From Laetiporus sulphureus 93-53 (lineage: Eukaryota > Basidiomycota > Agaricomycetes > Polyporales > Laetiporaceae): a stretch of DNA of 64,000 bases. Position numbers and translations under genes: made by a program. Shown here piece after piece: positions 33,030 through 42,666 of this stretch (its first letter is position 1; every line of letters begins with the position of its first letter). Where the stretch lies: the NCBI RefSeq assembly GCF_001632365.1, contig NW_024468522.1:306159-370158 (forward strand), written 5' to 3'. Under the pieces are notes generated by a model. It was not told where the DNA came from. It was given only the letters and a program-made list of their open reading frames with translations, and ran no database searches.

Positions 33030-34524
33030 TTTTTTTTTTTTTTTTTGATACTATTTGCAGGGCAACAGCGGTCCGCCGGAGGCGGACCTGACGATGGTGG
33101 TAGGTACAAAGAAAGAATAGCGCTGGACTACCGTATCCAATGGCAGGGGCGGAGAGCGAGGTGGGCGGTGATGGATGAAGAACAGTAAGTAATTAGCAGA
33201 CCCTGGCGCATTTGAAACATGAACACTACCAACTAATCAAATACCCCTCCCTTCGAACGTGGTTCCAGTATAGGCTGCACCCCCGGGTCCCTAATCCCGC
33301 GGTGTTTCAGTTCTGCACGAGGCCAGCTGCACGACTTGAAAGGGTGTCGACAGGTACCCGCTTGGCAAGGTTATCGACAGGCCGAAGAGGCCGGAGAAGG
33401 CGTGTGCATGGTGTGGTAAGAATTTCGTCTTCCCAAAAAGCTTGCTGGAGTATCGACTGGGGAGGTTGTTCTCACAAAGGGCGGAGATCTGAGGAGAAAA
33501 AGGTGAAGAGGGACACGACTACAGCTACATGGCGACATCCGTGTCGCCAGCTGAGCGGACCTGGGTGGAGTCAGAGGGGACGTGGCCAAGGGTTGTGCTT
33601 GGGTCCCGGAAAGCGGCCCGCTTAGGGCAAGTGGCGGCATCGGCGTGGTGGAGCCCACGACAGTTAACGCAGCGCGAATGATCGCAGGGGGCTGAGGCGG
33701 TGCGATTCTCCTGCGCGCACGACGTGCATCGCGAACGGTGCAGTGATTCCAGATGGCGGCCGGCGCAAACACGGCACCGGGGTGGCTTCGTGCATCCTGC
33801 AACAAGATGGCCATATCCCCAGCACCTCGTACACTGCCGGAGGCGCGGCTTATCACGCCAGCGCGACGTGGTGACGGGAGTACCGAAGGCGAAGAGGGGG
33901 GTCTTGAGGAGGGCGGTGAGGATAGAGCCGTCCGGGTCTTCGAAACCGAGGATGACGGACGATCGAGCACCGTCGATTTGCTCAGGTCGACGTGCCCAGC
34001 GCGGGGGTTGGGTGATGCGTAGGCGCGCAAGCGCAGGGTTCTTTATGAGCTCGGTCGACAGAGTCGACGTCGAATGGACATCGCCGCCAGGGGCTGTCCG
34101 CGTGCTGACATTGCCGAGAAGGATCCTGGACCATTTGACGTCCCTGGAGACATGGTGGTCCGGATCGATCTTGAGGGCAGCACGGAGGGTCGGGAGGTGT
34201 TCGTCAACGCGGCGGTATGAGGTGGTAGTGGGAAAAGCCAGGACGATGTTGCCAGAGGAGCTCGGGTAGGCTGCGAGTGCAGTCAGCCCTCCAGCAGTCG
34301 GAATTGCAGCCAGTGCTGTATTCACATCGCTGACAAGTTGGGCGGGGGGCGTCTGAAGCAGATGTGCCGGCGCGGAGCCAGCAAAGTGAACCACATACCT
34401 CAAAGGCTCTGGCGAACTCTTGGTCTTAGGAGCCTTCGAGGGAGTGGGCGGGTTGGGAGTCATCCCGGGAGGAGCTGGATGAGAGGTGGCGGCTGCCGCC
34501 GCGTACGAGCGCTTCTTGGGAACG
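33030..34524 (-). mobile_element. Truncated LINE-like (non-LTR) retrotransposon insertion
   Basis: A segment of about 1.5 kb bounded by perfect 14-bp direct repeats. On the + strand it opens with T17 (33030-33046), i.e. a poly-A tail for an element on the minus strand. It contains an ORF1-type zinc-knuckle protein in that same orientation, so the orientation signals agree. No reverse transcriptase or endonuclease (ORF2) is present. Between the ORF1 stop (33525) and the poly-T lie about 480 bp that I cannot assign. The flanks (GCGACCCGCA...CAACTGTTGCTTCAA on the right, CTTGCAATTGGCGCCC on the left) are the spacer sequence of the F-box array, so the insertion interrupts a duplicated spacer. Non-autonomous and probably dead. 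Confidence 0.75.
33525..34524 (-). pseudogene. LINE ORF1 (Gag-like) protein, 5'-truncated
   Basis: An open frame of about 333 codons inside the retroelement, read from its truncated 5' end to a stop at 33525-33527. The first residues are VPKKRSYAAAAATSH, followed by a Pro/Thr-rich leader and an ordered part (LRYVVHFAGSAPAHLL, YRRVDEHLPTLRAAL, KWSRILLGNVST). A cluster of zinc knuckles follows: CTRCWGYGHLVAGC (a canonical C-x2-C-x4-H-x4-C), then CRVCAGRHLESLHRSRC and CVNCRGLHHADAATC. This set is typical of ORF1 proteins of jockey- or Tad-like LINEs (family knowledge). There is no ATG near the 5' end. The frame runs back through the target-site duplication into host spacer, which shows the 5' end was lost at insertion. 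Confidence 0.75.
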
Positions 34525-34538
34525 GTAGAAATGCTAGC
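34525..34538. repeat. Target-site duplication, right copy (14 bp)
   Basis: GTAGAAATGCTAGC, identical to 33016-33029; marks the 5' boundary of the retroelement (element on the minus strand). Beyond it array spacer sequence resumes with GCGACCCGCAAGAAACAACT. Confidence 0.8.
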
Positions 34539-34899
34539 GCGACCCGCAAGAAACAACTGTTGCTTCAATAGCTCTGAAGTACTAAACGCCCCCTTCCCAC
34601 TGTGAGCCTGTTGCTGTTCCGCTCAACAAACATATCTCAGCGGACGAGGAGCCTGAGTGCATGCTATCTTCAATCTCTGGGAATGTTGAGCATAATCTGT
34701 TTCGCTTGAATGAGCCGTCAACGTGAACCCTCATTACATCGCTCTGAACTGTGGGACAATGCCCTGCGACTCGCGCGCAGGCGGAAGGTGGAATCTACGA
34801 AATATAGCCCGAAGCGCATAACAAGCAAAGCCTGAAAAGGTGATGTACATGAAAAGCTTCGCCGAGGAGGAAAGATGAATGGAGAGCCCTTCCACATCA

Positions 34900-36246
34900 T
34901 CACAGCGAACACCAGGACGGTAGCATACCGCGACCTAACTCGTTAATCTCATCGTAACCGTTCAGCCACATCAAACAGAGTCTGCCCCGCCCCGCCTGCG
35001 CCCTGACCAAGCCTTGCAAAAGTGCTTCGGCGAATTCCGCCAGCCATGGCATTGGTTTATCACAATCGCACCTTATCCATACGGTCAAGATCAACTGCGG
35101 GTGGGTATCCATAACTCGCGCCAGGGCGGCATCAAGCTGCTCACAAGACAAACTTGTGAAATCCGGCTTGAATGCCGTAATGAACGTGATGTCGATTGAC
35201 TGCAGCTTCGTGTGCATGGATTGGATGTCAACAAGGATTGTGAGCAGGCCCAGCCAGCCATTGGAGTACGGCCCGTCATCAGGGACGTCATCAGAAAACC
35301 CACACCATATGCTCGACACGTAGATTGAGACCAAGTTCGGATTGTGCGCCAGCGCCGCTTGTTGCCTATCTGGTGAATAGGAGGAGAAGATCTCGGTTTC
35401 CACCCTGACGATGAGATGCTCCAGACATTCACCAGATGCACGCAACAGGGCTTGGACGTCGCCCGTCCTGAGGTAATTGCCTGAGGTCGGATAGTCGGGT
35501 ACAGTAATCGCTAGTCGACGCATGCGCAGCTTCAGGCCACCATACAGCAGCCATCCCAGCATGGGGTCTGGCTCATCGAGACTGCATTGCAAAGTCTCGA
35601 GCACTATCGATCTCGGGATGACCGTTGGAGGATGGGTGTGCGAACGGTGGGAAACTGAGGTTCGTCCTATCTGCAGCTCTAGGGAGGACAGCGAGGGGCA
35701 TGCACAGATGAATCGCTGCAGGCTTACGACGGCGGCGACGATACTGATGCGCAGATGAAGAGCCTTCACCATGGGCAGTACCGGCCACGTTGTAGTCTTC
35801 GGGGGAGAGTGAGAATCGCTCCATATGGTACCTCGGAGGGTGAGCTCCTCTAGCCGGCCGAGAGATGCTATCATTCGAGCCACGGAGACGGGAATTGGGG
35901 GGGAACGGCTAACCCCGAGCTCCCATTTCAAGTCCAGCTTTCGGACACAGAGTGCCACCGCGTCTCCCGAACGAAGAATCACATCCTCAAAGGCGACGCG
36001 CTGCGGCTTGGTAATGATACCAACGAAATCGAAAAGATGTTTCCGCGTCGTGGGGAGCCATTCTCGCGTGACGAGGCTGCAGACCTTGAGGGTCTTGTGG
36101 TCGTCCCATAGGTGATCGAGTATGTAGTCGCATATTTCGGTGGGCAGACGTGGAGATGGGAGACTCGGATGGTGGTCCATGTCCGCGATGGAGGAGTTGA
36201 GCGTGCTGCCAGAGCGAACGGACGTGTCAGCGCACAGACAGGGCAT
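34900..36246 (-). CDS. F-box protein, array copy 2
   Basis: 448 codons, intronless, ATG 36246 (MPCLCADTSVRSGS), the longest and best-preserved copy. F-box at about residues 34-75 (LPTEICDYILDHLWDDHK, CSLVTREWLPTTRKHLF). Then an LRR-like body (MIASLGRLEELTLRG, ACPSLSSLELQIGR, MLGWLLYGGLKLRMRRL, LRASGECLEHLIVRV, LAHNPNLVSIYVSS, LQSIDITFIT, AALARVMDTHPQLIL) and the shared C-terminal block GRGRLCLMWLNGYDEINELG. Compared with copy 1 it has a slightly longer loop (DDVPDDGPYSNGW). Presumed SCF substrate receptor by family. Convergent with a decayed reductase tail on its 3' side. Confidence 0.82.
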   Translation of the reverse strand: MPCLCADTSVRSGSTLNSSIADMDHHPSLPSPRLPTEICDYILDHLWDDHKTLKVCSLVTREWLPTTRKHLFDFVGIITKPQRVAFEDVILRSGDAVALCVRKLDLKWELGVSRSPPIPVSVARMIASLGRLEELTLRGTIWSDSHSPPKTTTWPVLPMVKALHLRISIVAAVVSLQRFICACPSLSSLELQIGRTSVSHRSHTHPPTVIPRSIVLETLQCSLDEPDPMLGWLLYGGLKLRMRRLAITVPDYPTSGNYLRTGDVQALLRASGECLEHLIVRVETEIFSSYSPDRQQAALAHNPNLVSIYVSSIWCGFSDDVPDDGPYSNGWLGLLTILVDIQSMHTKLQSIDITFITAFKPDFTSLSCEQLDAALARVMDTHPQLILTVWIRCDCDKPMPWLAEFAEALLQGLVRAQAGRGRLCLMWLNGYDEINELGRGMLPSWCSL

Positions 36247-36400
36247 TCTAACGGATAACCTCTCTCACATGCGACTATTCGATAAGTGGTGGCAAGTCCA
36301 AGATGCAGCAGCTCTCTGGCTCACTGCGAACGAGCGGGAGCTGTATTGAATGAGGCAGACACCAAATGATTGACGTGGTCAGTGAGTAAAGAGTCGTGGG

Positions 36401-37258
36401 AGCATGCGCTTGCAATTGGCGCCCGGGGCTATCGTAGCACGACCCGCAGGAAGCAACTGCTGTTGCTTCAAACTTGCGTATCTACTTCATCGCAGTTCAC
36501 AATGCATCAACCCAGAATTTCAGGTTGTATAAATATCATGATACATCATTTAACCCGTGTGAACGCCCGTAGAAAGTTTTGCATAGGACCTGAGGTAACT
36601 TTGAGACCGTTATTTTTTAAATCAGAACAGTAACCGAAACAACAAGCAAACAAGTCCAACTGAGCATGCATAAGGGCCCCGCCAAAGAGATAGAGGCAAC
36701 TGACGGCGATCGAATAGGTAAACTCTCACCTCAACATGAAGACCAAAAGGGCTGCGCCAGACTCCCACATCCGAACTCTTGCACTTCAGCAATACCGCTC
36801 ATCCATATCAAAGCCAGTCTCCCACGCTGGGCCTGCATCTACGGCAGCTCATCCAGAAAAGATTTCATGAAAGCCAGTAACCATGGCTCTGGTTTGCGGA
36901 GGCCGTTGACCAACGAGAACGTAACGACTAGCCGAGGACGCGACTCCCTCCCCAACGAGTACATGTCGCGGCAGATTCGTTCGTCGGCTTGAGTAAGATG
37001 TCGATCGACCGAAGCTTGGTATATTGCACGAGTTGAACGTTGTCGAGGATCGACTTCAAGCTGTTCCAAGCATACGACACGAGACATGAGACGTCGAGTA
37101 CGTGAAGGGAGACAAAATTGGGGTTGTGCACCAGTGTTGTAGCACGAGACTGCTGCGAGGAATGGGACAGTATCGATCTCGCATGGTGATGACGAGGTGT
37201 TATAGGCGTACCCCGGCTGCCTCTACCAGATCATGTATGTAGCCCGTCGAAAGAGAGA
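36401..37258. repeat. Array spacer repeat, copy in unit 3
   Basis: Spacer beginning GCTTGCAATTGGCGCCC and continuing through GTTGCTTCAAACTTGCG, CACAATGCATCAACCC, ATCATGATACATCATTTAA and CAAGCAAACAAGTCCAAC. It recurs with small changes at 39185-40059 and, shortened, at 41990-42535. Its right half contains the decayed F-box remnant described separately. Confidence 0.75.
36700..37190 (-). pseudogene. Remnant of a diverged F-box gene (C-terminal part), unit 3
   Basis: Minus-strand reading, in more than one frame, gives HNPNFVSLHVLDVS, AWNSLKSILDNVQ, TKLRSIDILLKPTNES, RPRLVVTFSLVNGLRKPEP and WLLAFMKSFLDELP. These align in order with the C-terminal third of the intact F-box copies (HNPNLVSIYV, LQSIDIT, RLILTVWI, PWLAEFVEALL). 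The sequence is far more diverged from them than they are from one another, so it derives from a second paralogue. Frameshifts show it is dead. No F-box domain is left. Confidence 0.55.
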
Positions 37259-37537
37259 ATGCCGATGACGGCGTACCGGACGCGGCAGGTCGATGCATAC
37301 GCGCGCAACTTCACTCTGTCCCGGAAAACCTATGCAAAGCTCACGCCGGAGGAGGTGGAGATCGAGGAGGCGTGCAAGTGGGCGAACAGCACACGTAACG
37401 TGAACGGCGCTGCCGTTCTGTTCACGGACACGCCTACGAAAGGGAAGCAGGTATCTCGGCAGACGGGCAGTCTGAGAGCATGCTATCTGGAATCTCTCGA
37501 GATTGTGTATAACCTGTTTCACGTGAATGAGCTTTGA
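37259..37537 (+). pseudogene. Aldo/keto reductase 3'-end fragment, unit 3
   Basis: Open for 92 codons, with YAKLTPEEVEIEEACKWAN, then AAVLFTDTPTKGK, matching the last exon of the reductase pseudogene at 31.05-31.19 kb (LATEEVEE...VVNSAHF...AVLFADTPPLGK). The part before YAKLTPEE does not resemble a reductase. It then runs into the conserved 3' flank (SLRACYLESLEIV is that flank translated). A gene tail carried along by segmental duplication, not a functional gene. Confidence 0.55.
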
Positions 37538-37704
37538 ACTGTGGGACAAGGCTCTGCGACTCACGCGCAGATGGAAGGTAATCCAGTGGAACCTATAAAC
37601 TATAGTCTAAAGTGCGTAACAAGCAAAGTTCGAAAGAGTGATGTACATGGAAGGTGTTGCCAAGGAAGAAAGTTGGATGAACGAGCTTTGCCACATCACC
37701 ACCG

Positions 37705-39018
37705 CTAATACCAGGACGGTTTCGTACAGTGACTGAACTCTCTGTTTTCATCATAACCGTTCAGCCACATCAAACAGAGTCGGCCCCGCCCCGCCTGCGC
37801 CCTGACTAAGCCTTGCAAAAGTGCTTCGACGAATCCCGCCAGCCATGGCATTGGTTTATCCCAATTGCATCTTATCCATACGGTCAAGATCAACCGCGGG
37901 TGAATATCCACAACTCGCGCCAGGGCGGCATCAAGTTGCTCACAAAGCAAACTTATAAAATCCGGCTTGAATGCCGTAAATAACGAGATGTCGATCGACT
38001 GCAGCTTGGCGTGCATTGGCTGGATATCGGCAAGGATTGAGAGCAGGCCCAGCCAGCCATCGTTGAGCGGCCCGTCATCGGAAAAACCACGCCATACGCT
38101 CGACACGTAGATCGAGACTAGGTTCGGATTGTGCGCCAGCGCCGAAGCCTGTTGCCCATCTGGTGAACCGGAGGAGATCGTTTGTGGCCACTCGAAGATA
38201 AGATGCTCCAGACATTCACTACATGCACGCAACAGGGCTTGGGCGTCGCCCGTCCTGAGAAAATTGACTGAGGTCGGAGTACGGACGGGTACAGTAATCG
38301 CCAGTCGACATATGCGCAGCTTCAGGCCGCCCTGCAGTATCCATCTTAGCACGGGGTCTGGTTGGCGGAGAGTGCATTGGAAAGTCTCGATCACTATCGA
38401 TCTCGGGTTGACCGTTGGATGATGGGTGTGCGAGTCGTCGCAATTTAATGTTCTTCATATCTGGATATTCAGGGAGGAGAGCGAGGGACATGCGCAGATG
38501 AATCGCTGCAGGCTGGCGATGTCGTTGACGACGCTGATTTTCACGTGAAGGGTCTTCACCATAGGCAGTACCGGCCATGCTATAGTCTCCGCGGATGAGC
38601 TACAATCGTCCAACACGTAAACACGGAGGGTGAGCTTCTCCAGCCGACCGAGAGATGCCAGCATTTGAGGCAGGGAGACGGGAATCGTGTTACGCTCCCA
38701 TAAGTCCAGCACGCGGACCCCGAGCGCCACCGCGCCTCCCGAGTGAGAAATCACATCCTCAAAGGCGACGCGCCGCTCGTTGCTGATGATACGGACGAAA
38801 TGGAAAAGATGTCTCCGTGTCTCGGGAAGCCATTCTCGCGTGACGAGGCTGCAGACCTGGAGGGTCTTATGGTCGTCCCATAGGTAATCGAGTATGTAGT
38901 CGCATATTTCGGCGGGCAGACATGGCGATGGGAGACTCAGACGGTGGTCCATGTCAGCGATGGAAGACTTGAACATACTGCCAGAGCGAACGGAGGTGTC
39001 AGCGCACAGACAAGGCAT
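37705..39018 (-). pseudogene. F-box gene, array copy 3, with in-frame stop
   Basis: ATG 39018 (MPCLCADTSVRSGSMFKSS). The F-box is intact (LPAEICDYILDYLWDDHK, CSLVTREWLPETRRHLF). The LRR-like part is readable up to ACPSLSSLNIQI, where a TGA (plus-strand TCA at 38455-38457) interrupts. The same frame continues immediately with LNCDDSHTHHPTVNPRS and IVIETFQCTLRQPDPVLRW, and on to the normal C terminus, so this is a single nonsense change and not a frameshift. In the other copies this site lies in a variable loop. The truncated product would be about 187 residues, retaining the F-box but losing most of the substrate region. A sequencing error cannot be excluded. Confidence 0.75.
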
Positions 39019-39184
39019 TAGGCTAACACTAACCTCTCTCACATGCGACTTTTCGATAAGTTGTGGCAAGCCCAAGATGCAGCAGCTCTCTGGCTCACTG
39101 CGAACGAGCTGGAGCTGTGTTGTATGAGACAGACACCAAATGATTGACGTGGTCAGGGAGTAAACCGTGGTCAGCGAGCAAAAG

Positions 39185-40059
39185 AACAGCCACTTGCAAT
39201 TGGCGCCCGGGCCTATCGTAGCACGACCCGCAGGAAGTCATTCAGGTTGCTTCAGACTTGTGTATCTACTTCGTTGCAGTTCACAATGCAGCAACCCAGA
39301 ATTTCAAGTTGTAGAGATATCATGATACATCATTTAAACTGTGTGAATGCCCGTCAAAAGCTTTGCATAGGACCTGAGGTAATTTTGAGACTGTTATTTT
39401 TAAATCAAAACACTAATCGAAAGAACAAGCAAACAAGTCCAACTGAGCATGCATAACGGCCCCACCAAAGAGATAGAGGCAAATGACGGCGATCGGATAG
39501 TAAACCTTCACCTCAACATGAAGACTCAGGAGTCAGAGGGATACGCCAGACCACATCCGAACTCTTGCACTTCAGCAAGACCATTCATCCACATCAAAGC
39601 CAGTCTCCCGCGCTGGGCCTGCATCCGCGGCAGCTCATCCAGAAAGATTCCGTAAAAGCCAGTAACCATGGCTCTGGTTTGCGGAGGTCGTTGACCAACC
39701 AGAACGTAACGACTAGCCGAGGACGCGACCCCCTCCCCAACGAGTACATGTCGCGGCAGATTCGTTCGTCGGCTTGAGTAAGATGTCGATCGACCGAAGC
39801 TTGGTATATTGCACGGGTTGAACGTCGTCGACGATCGACTTCAAGCTGTTCCAAGCGTACGACACGGGACATGATGCATGAGACGTCGAGTACGTGAAGG
39901 GAGACAAAATTGGGGCTGTGCACCAGTGCAGCACGAGACTGCTGGTTATCTCGAGGAATGGCACAGTATCGATATCGCGTGTGACGACGAGGAGTTCTAG
40001 GCATTCACCGGCTGCCTCTACCAGATCATGGATGTAGCCCGTCGAAAGAGAGAACGCCG
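39185..40059. repeat. Array spacer repeat, copy in unit 4
   Basis: Second copy of the spacer at 36401-37258, with the same order of landmarks (GGCGCCCGGGCCTATCGTAG, TTGCTTCAGACTTGTG, CACAATGCAGCAACCC, GCAAACAAGTCCAACTGAGC). In its right half it has the same diverged F-box remnant. Confidence 0.75.
39560..40050 (-). pseudogene. Remnant of a diverged F-box gene (C-terminal part), unit 4
   Basis: Minus strand, several frames: VEAAGECLELLVVTRDID, HSPNFVSLHVLDVS, AWNSLKSIVDDVQPVQ, TKLRSIDILLKPTNES, RPRLVVTFWLVNDLRKPEP, WLLAFTESF. Co-linear with the unit 3 remnant and with the C-terminal part of the intact F-box genes, but broken by frameshifts in two or more places. It extends a little further upstream than the unit 3 copy. 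Confidence 0.55.
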
Positions 40060-40308
40060 ATGATGGTGTACTGGACGTGGCAGGTGGATGCATATGCGCG
40101 CAGCTTCACTCTGTCCCAAAATACCTATAGCAAGCTTACGCCAGAGGAGGTGGAGGAGATGCGCAAGTGGGCGAACGGCGCTGCCGTTCTGTGTGCGCGC
40201 ACGCCTACGAAAGGGAAGCAGGTATCTCGGCGGATGAGCAGTCTAAGAGCATGCTATCTGGAATCTCTGGAGATTGTGTATAACCTGTTTTGCATAAATG
40301 AGCTTTGA
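40060..40308 (+). pseudogene. Aldo/keto reductase 3'-end fragment, unit 4
   Basis: Carries YSKLTPEEVEEMRKWAN, then AAVLCARTPTKGK: the same reductase tail as at 37259-37537 but shorter by an internal deletion (STRNVN missing). It is followed by the shared flank and then by the 3' end of F-box copy 4 in convergent orientation. Confidence 0.55.
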
Positions 40309-40466
40309 ACTGTGGGACAAGGCCCTGCGACTCACGCGCAGGTGGAAGGTAGTCCAGTGGAATCTATAAACCATAGTCCAAAGTGCGTAACAAGCAAAGT
40401 CCGAAAGAGTGATGTACGTGGAAGGTATGCCAAGGGAGGAAAGTCAGATGAATGAGCCCTGCCACA

Positions 40467-41719
40467 TCACCACTGCCAAAACCAGTACGGTTTCGTACGG
40501 TGACCTAACTCTCTGATCTCATCGTAACCGTTCAGCCACATCAAACAGAGTCTCCCCCGTCCCGCCTGCACCCTGACCAAGCCTTGCAAAAGTGCTTCAA
40601 CGAATTCCGCCACCCATGGCACGGGTACACCAAAATAGCAGCTTATCCATACGGTCAAAATCAACCGCGGGTGGGTATACACAATTCGCGCCAGGGCGGC
40701 ATCAAGCTGCTCACAAGGCATTCTTGTGATATCCGACTCTCTTGTCGTAAACAACGTGATGTCGATCGATCGCAACCTGGTGTGCATTGGCTGGATGTCG
40801 GCAAGGATTGAGAGCAGGGTCGGCCAGTTATTAATGGATGGCAAGTCATCCAAATAATCATAACATTCATTCGACACGTGGACGGTAACCAAGTTCGGAT
40901 TGTGTGCCAACGCTGCTTGTTGACCATCTGGTGGAGCGGGCAAGGTCTGTGGCACCAACATGATGAGAAGATGCTTCAGACGTTCACCAGATGCGCGCAA
41001 TAGCTTTGGGTGTCGCCCGTCTTGAGGAAATTCACTGAGGCCAGATCTTCGCTTGCAATAATCGCCAATCGACGTGCGCGCAGCTTCAAACCGCCTTGCA
41101 GCAGCCATCCGAGTACGGGGTCTGACTCGCGGACACGACAGTGGAAAATGTCGATGAGGATCGATCTCGAAATGACTGTTGGAGAATGGGTGTGCGAGCC
41201 ATCAGACTGCGAGGTTATCCAGAGCATCAGGGACGAGAGCGAGGGGCATGCGCAGATGAATCGCTGCAGGCTTATGACGTCCTTTACGGTGCCGATGCTC
41301 AGGTCAAGAGCCTTCACCATGGGCAGTACCGGCCACGTTATAGTCTCCGTGGAGAAGTAGCAATCATCCCACGTGGAAACATAGAGGGTGAGCTTCTCCA
41401 GCCGGCCGAGAGACGCCAGCATTCGAGGTATGGAGGTGGGAATCGGGACTTCTTCGTTGAGACCCCAAACCATCAGCAACTTGCGGATGCAGAGGGCTAG
41501 CGCGTCTTCTGAGTGCATAATCATTTCCGCAAATGTGACAAGCCGCAGGTCGATGATACGGACGAAAGAGAAAAGATGTTTCCGAGTCGTGGGGAGCCAT
41601 TCTCGCGTGACGAGGCTGCAGACCTTGAGGGTCTTGCGGTCGTTCCATAGGTGATCGAGTATGTGGTCGCATATTTCGGTGGGCAGACGTGGCGATGGGA
41701 GACTCGGATGGTGGTCCAT
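40467..41719 (-). pseudogene. F-box gene, array copy 4, frameshifted
   Basis: ATG 41719 (MDHHPSLPSPRLP); an upstream in-frame ATG at 41818 belongs to leader sequence that is out of phase with the other copies. F-box intact (LPTEICDHILDHLWNDRK, CSLVTREWLPTTRKHLF). Reading is normal to VNFLKTGDTQ, where the frame ends SYCAHLVNV. The next frame resumes LLRASGERLKHLLIML and runs to the normal C terminus (LCLMWLNGYDEIRELG). Against copy 5 (AATAGGCCTTGGGC), this copy reads AATAGCTTTGGGT at about 40999-41011, one base shorter, which explains the shift. A product of about 250 residues would keep the F-box and half the LRR-like region. Confidence 0.75.
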
Positions 41720-41989
41720 ACCGGCGATGGAGGAGTTGACGTGCTGCCAGAGCGAACGGAGGTATGAGTACACAGCCACTGAGGCATCTTGAACACTAAC
41801 AGATGACCTCTCACACATGCGACTGTTCGATAAGTAGTGACAAGCCTCAGGTGCGGCAGGTATCTGGCTCACTGCGAGCGAGCAGGAGTTGTGTTGAGCG
41901 AGGCAGACACCAAAAAACGATTGACGTGGTCAACGAGTAAATCGTGGTCAGCGAGCAAGAGAGCAGCCGGCACTATCACGCGGTGCAAT

Positions 41990-42535
41990 TGGCGCCTGTG
42001 GCCCTATCCCGCAGGAAGCTTTGAAAGTACTGTTGCTTCAAACTTGCGTATCTACTTTGTCGCAGTTCACAATGCATCAACCCAGAATTTCACGTTGTAT
42101 AGATATCATGATTCATCATTTAACCCGTGTCAGCACCCGTGGAAAGTTTTGCATAGAACCTGAGGTAATTTTGAGACCGTTATTTTACATCAAAACACTA
42201 ATCGAAAGAACAAGCAAACAAGTCCAACTTCAGAAGGGCCCCACCCAAGAGATAAAGGCAACTGACGGCGATCGGATAGGTAAACCCTCACCTCAACATC
42301 AAGACCAAGAGGACATCCGAACTCTTGCACTTCAGCAAGACCATTCATCCACATCAAAGCCAGTCTCCCGCGCTGGGCCTGCATCCGCGGCAGCTCATCC
42401 AGAAAAGATTCCGTAAAAGCCGGTAATCATGGCTCTGGTTTGCGGAGATCGTTGACCTACCAGAACGTAACGACCAGCCGAAGACGAGACTCCAGAGCTG
42501 CATCCCCAACGAGTACGTGTCGCAAGAGTGGACAC
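41990..42535. repeat. Array spacer repeat, shortened copy in unit 5
   Basis: Third copy of the spacer (GTTGCTTCAAACTTGCGTAT, CACAATGCATCAACCC, GCAAACAAGTCCAAC). It stops inside the F-box remnant near CAACGAGTACGTGTCGCAAG, and the reductase-tail segment that should follow is missing. The junction at 42536-42598 is made of small palindromes. Confidence 0.7.
42190..42520 (-). pseudogene. Remnant of a diverged F-box gene (C-terminal end), unit 5
   Basis: Minus strand: MQAQRGRLALMWMNGLAEVQE, split across frames from AKPEP/LLRNLF-like pieces. It matches the family's closing block (QAGRGRLCLMWLNGYDEI). It is the shortest of the three remnants because the unit is truncated at about 42,535. Confidence 0.5.
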
Positions 42536-42598
42536 TAACCAGGCTGAACCTGGGTGGGAAATTTTCCCAGCTCAATCTTGAGCCTGGAGGGAAAATTC
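42536..42598. repeat. Cluster of short palindromes at a rearrangement junction
   Basis: Three successive self-complementary elements: CCAGGCTGAACCTGG (one central mismatch), GGGAAATTTTCCC (odd-length palindrome) and CTCAATCTTGAG, followed by AGGGAAAATTCC. The first and last parts also resemble each other. They sit exactly where the reductase tail of unit 5 has been lost. This could be a footprint of a small inverted-repeat element or filler DNA. Confidence 0.4.
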
Positions 42599-42666
42599 CG
42601 AAAGAGTGATGTACGTGAAAGATACGCCAAGGGAGGAAAGTCAGACGAATGAGCCCTGCCACATCA

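Noticed and set aside
33371..34030. 219-codon Pro/Ser/Arg-rich minus-strand frame in the retroelement
   Set aside because: It overlaps the zinc-knuckle ORF1 in another frame and lacks any motif; shadow.
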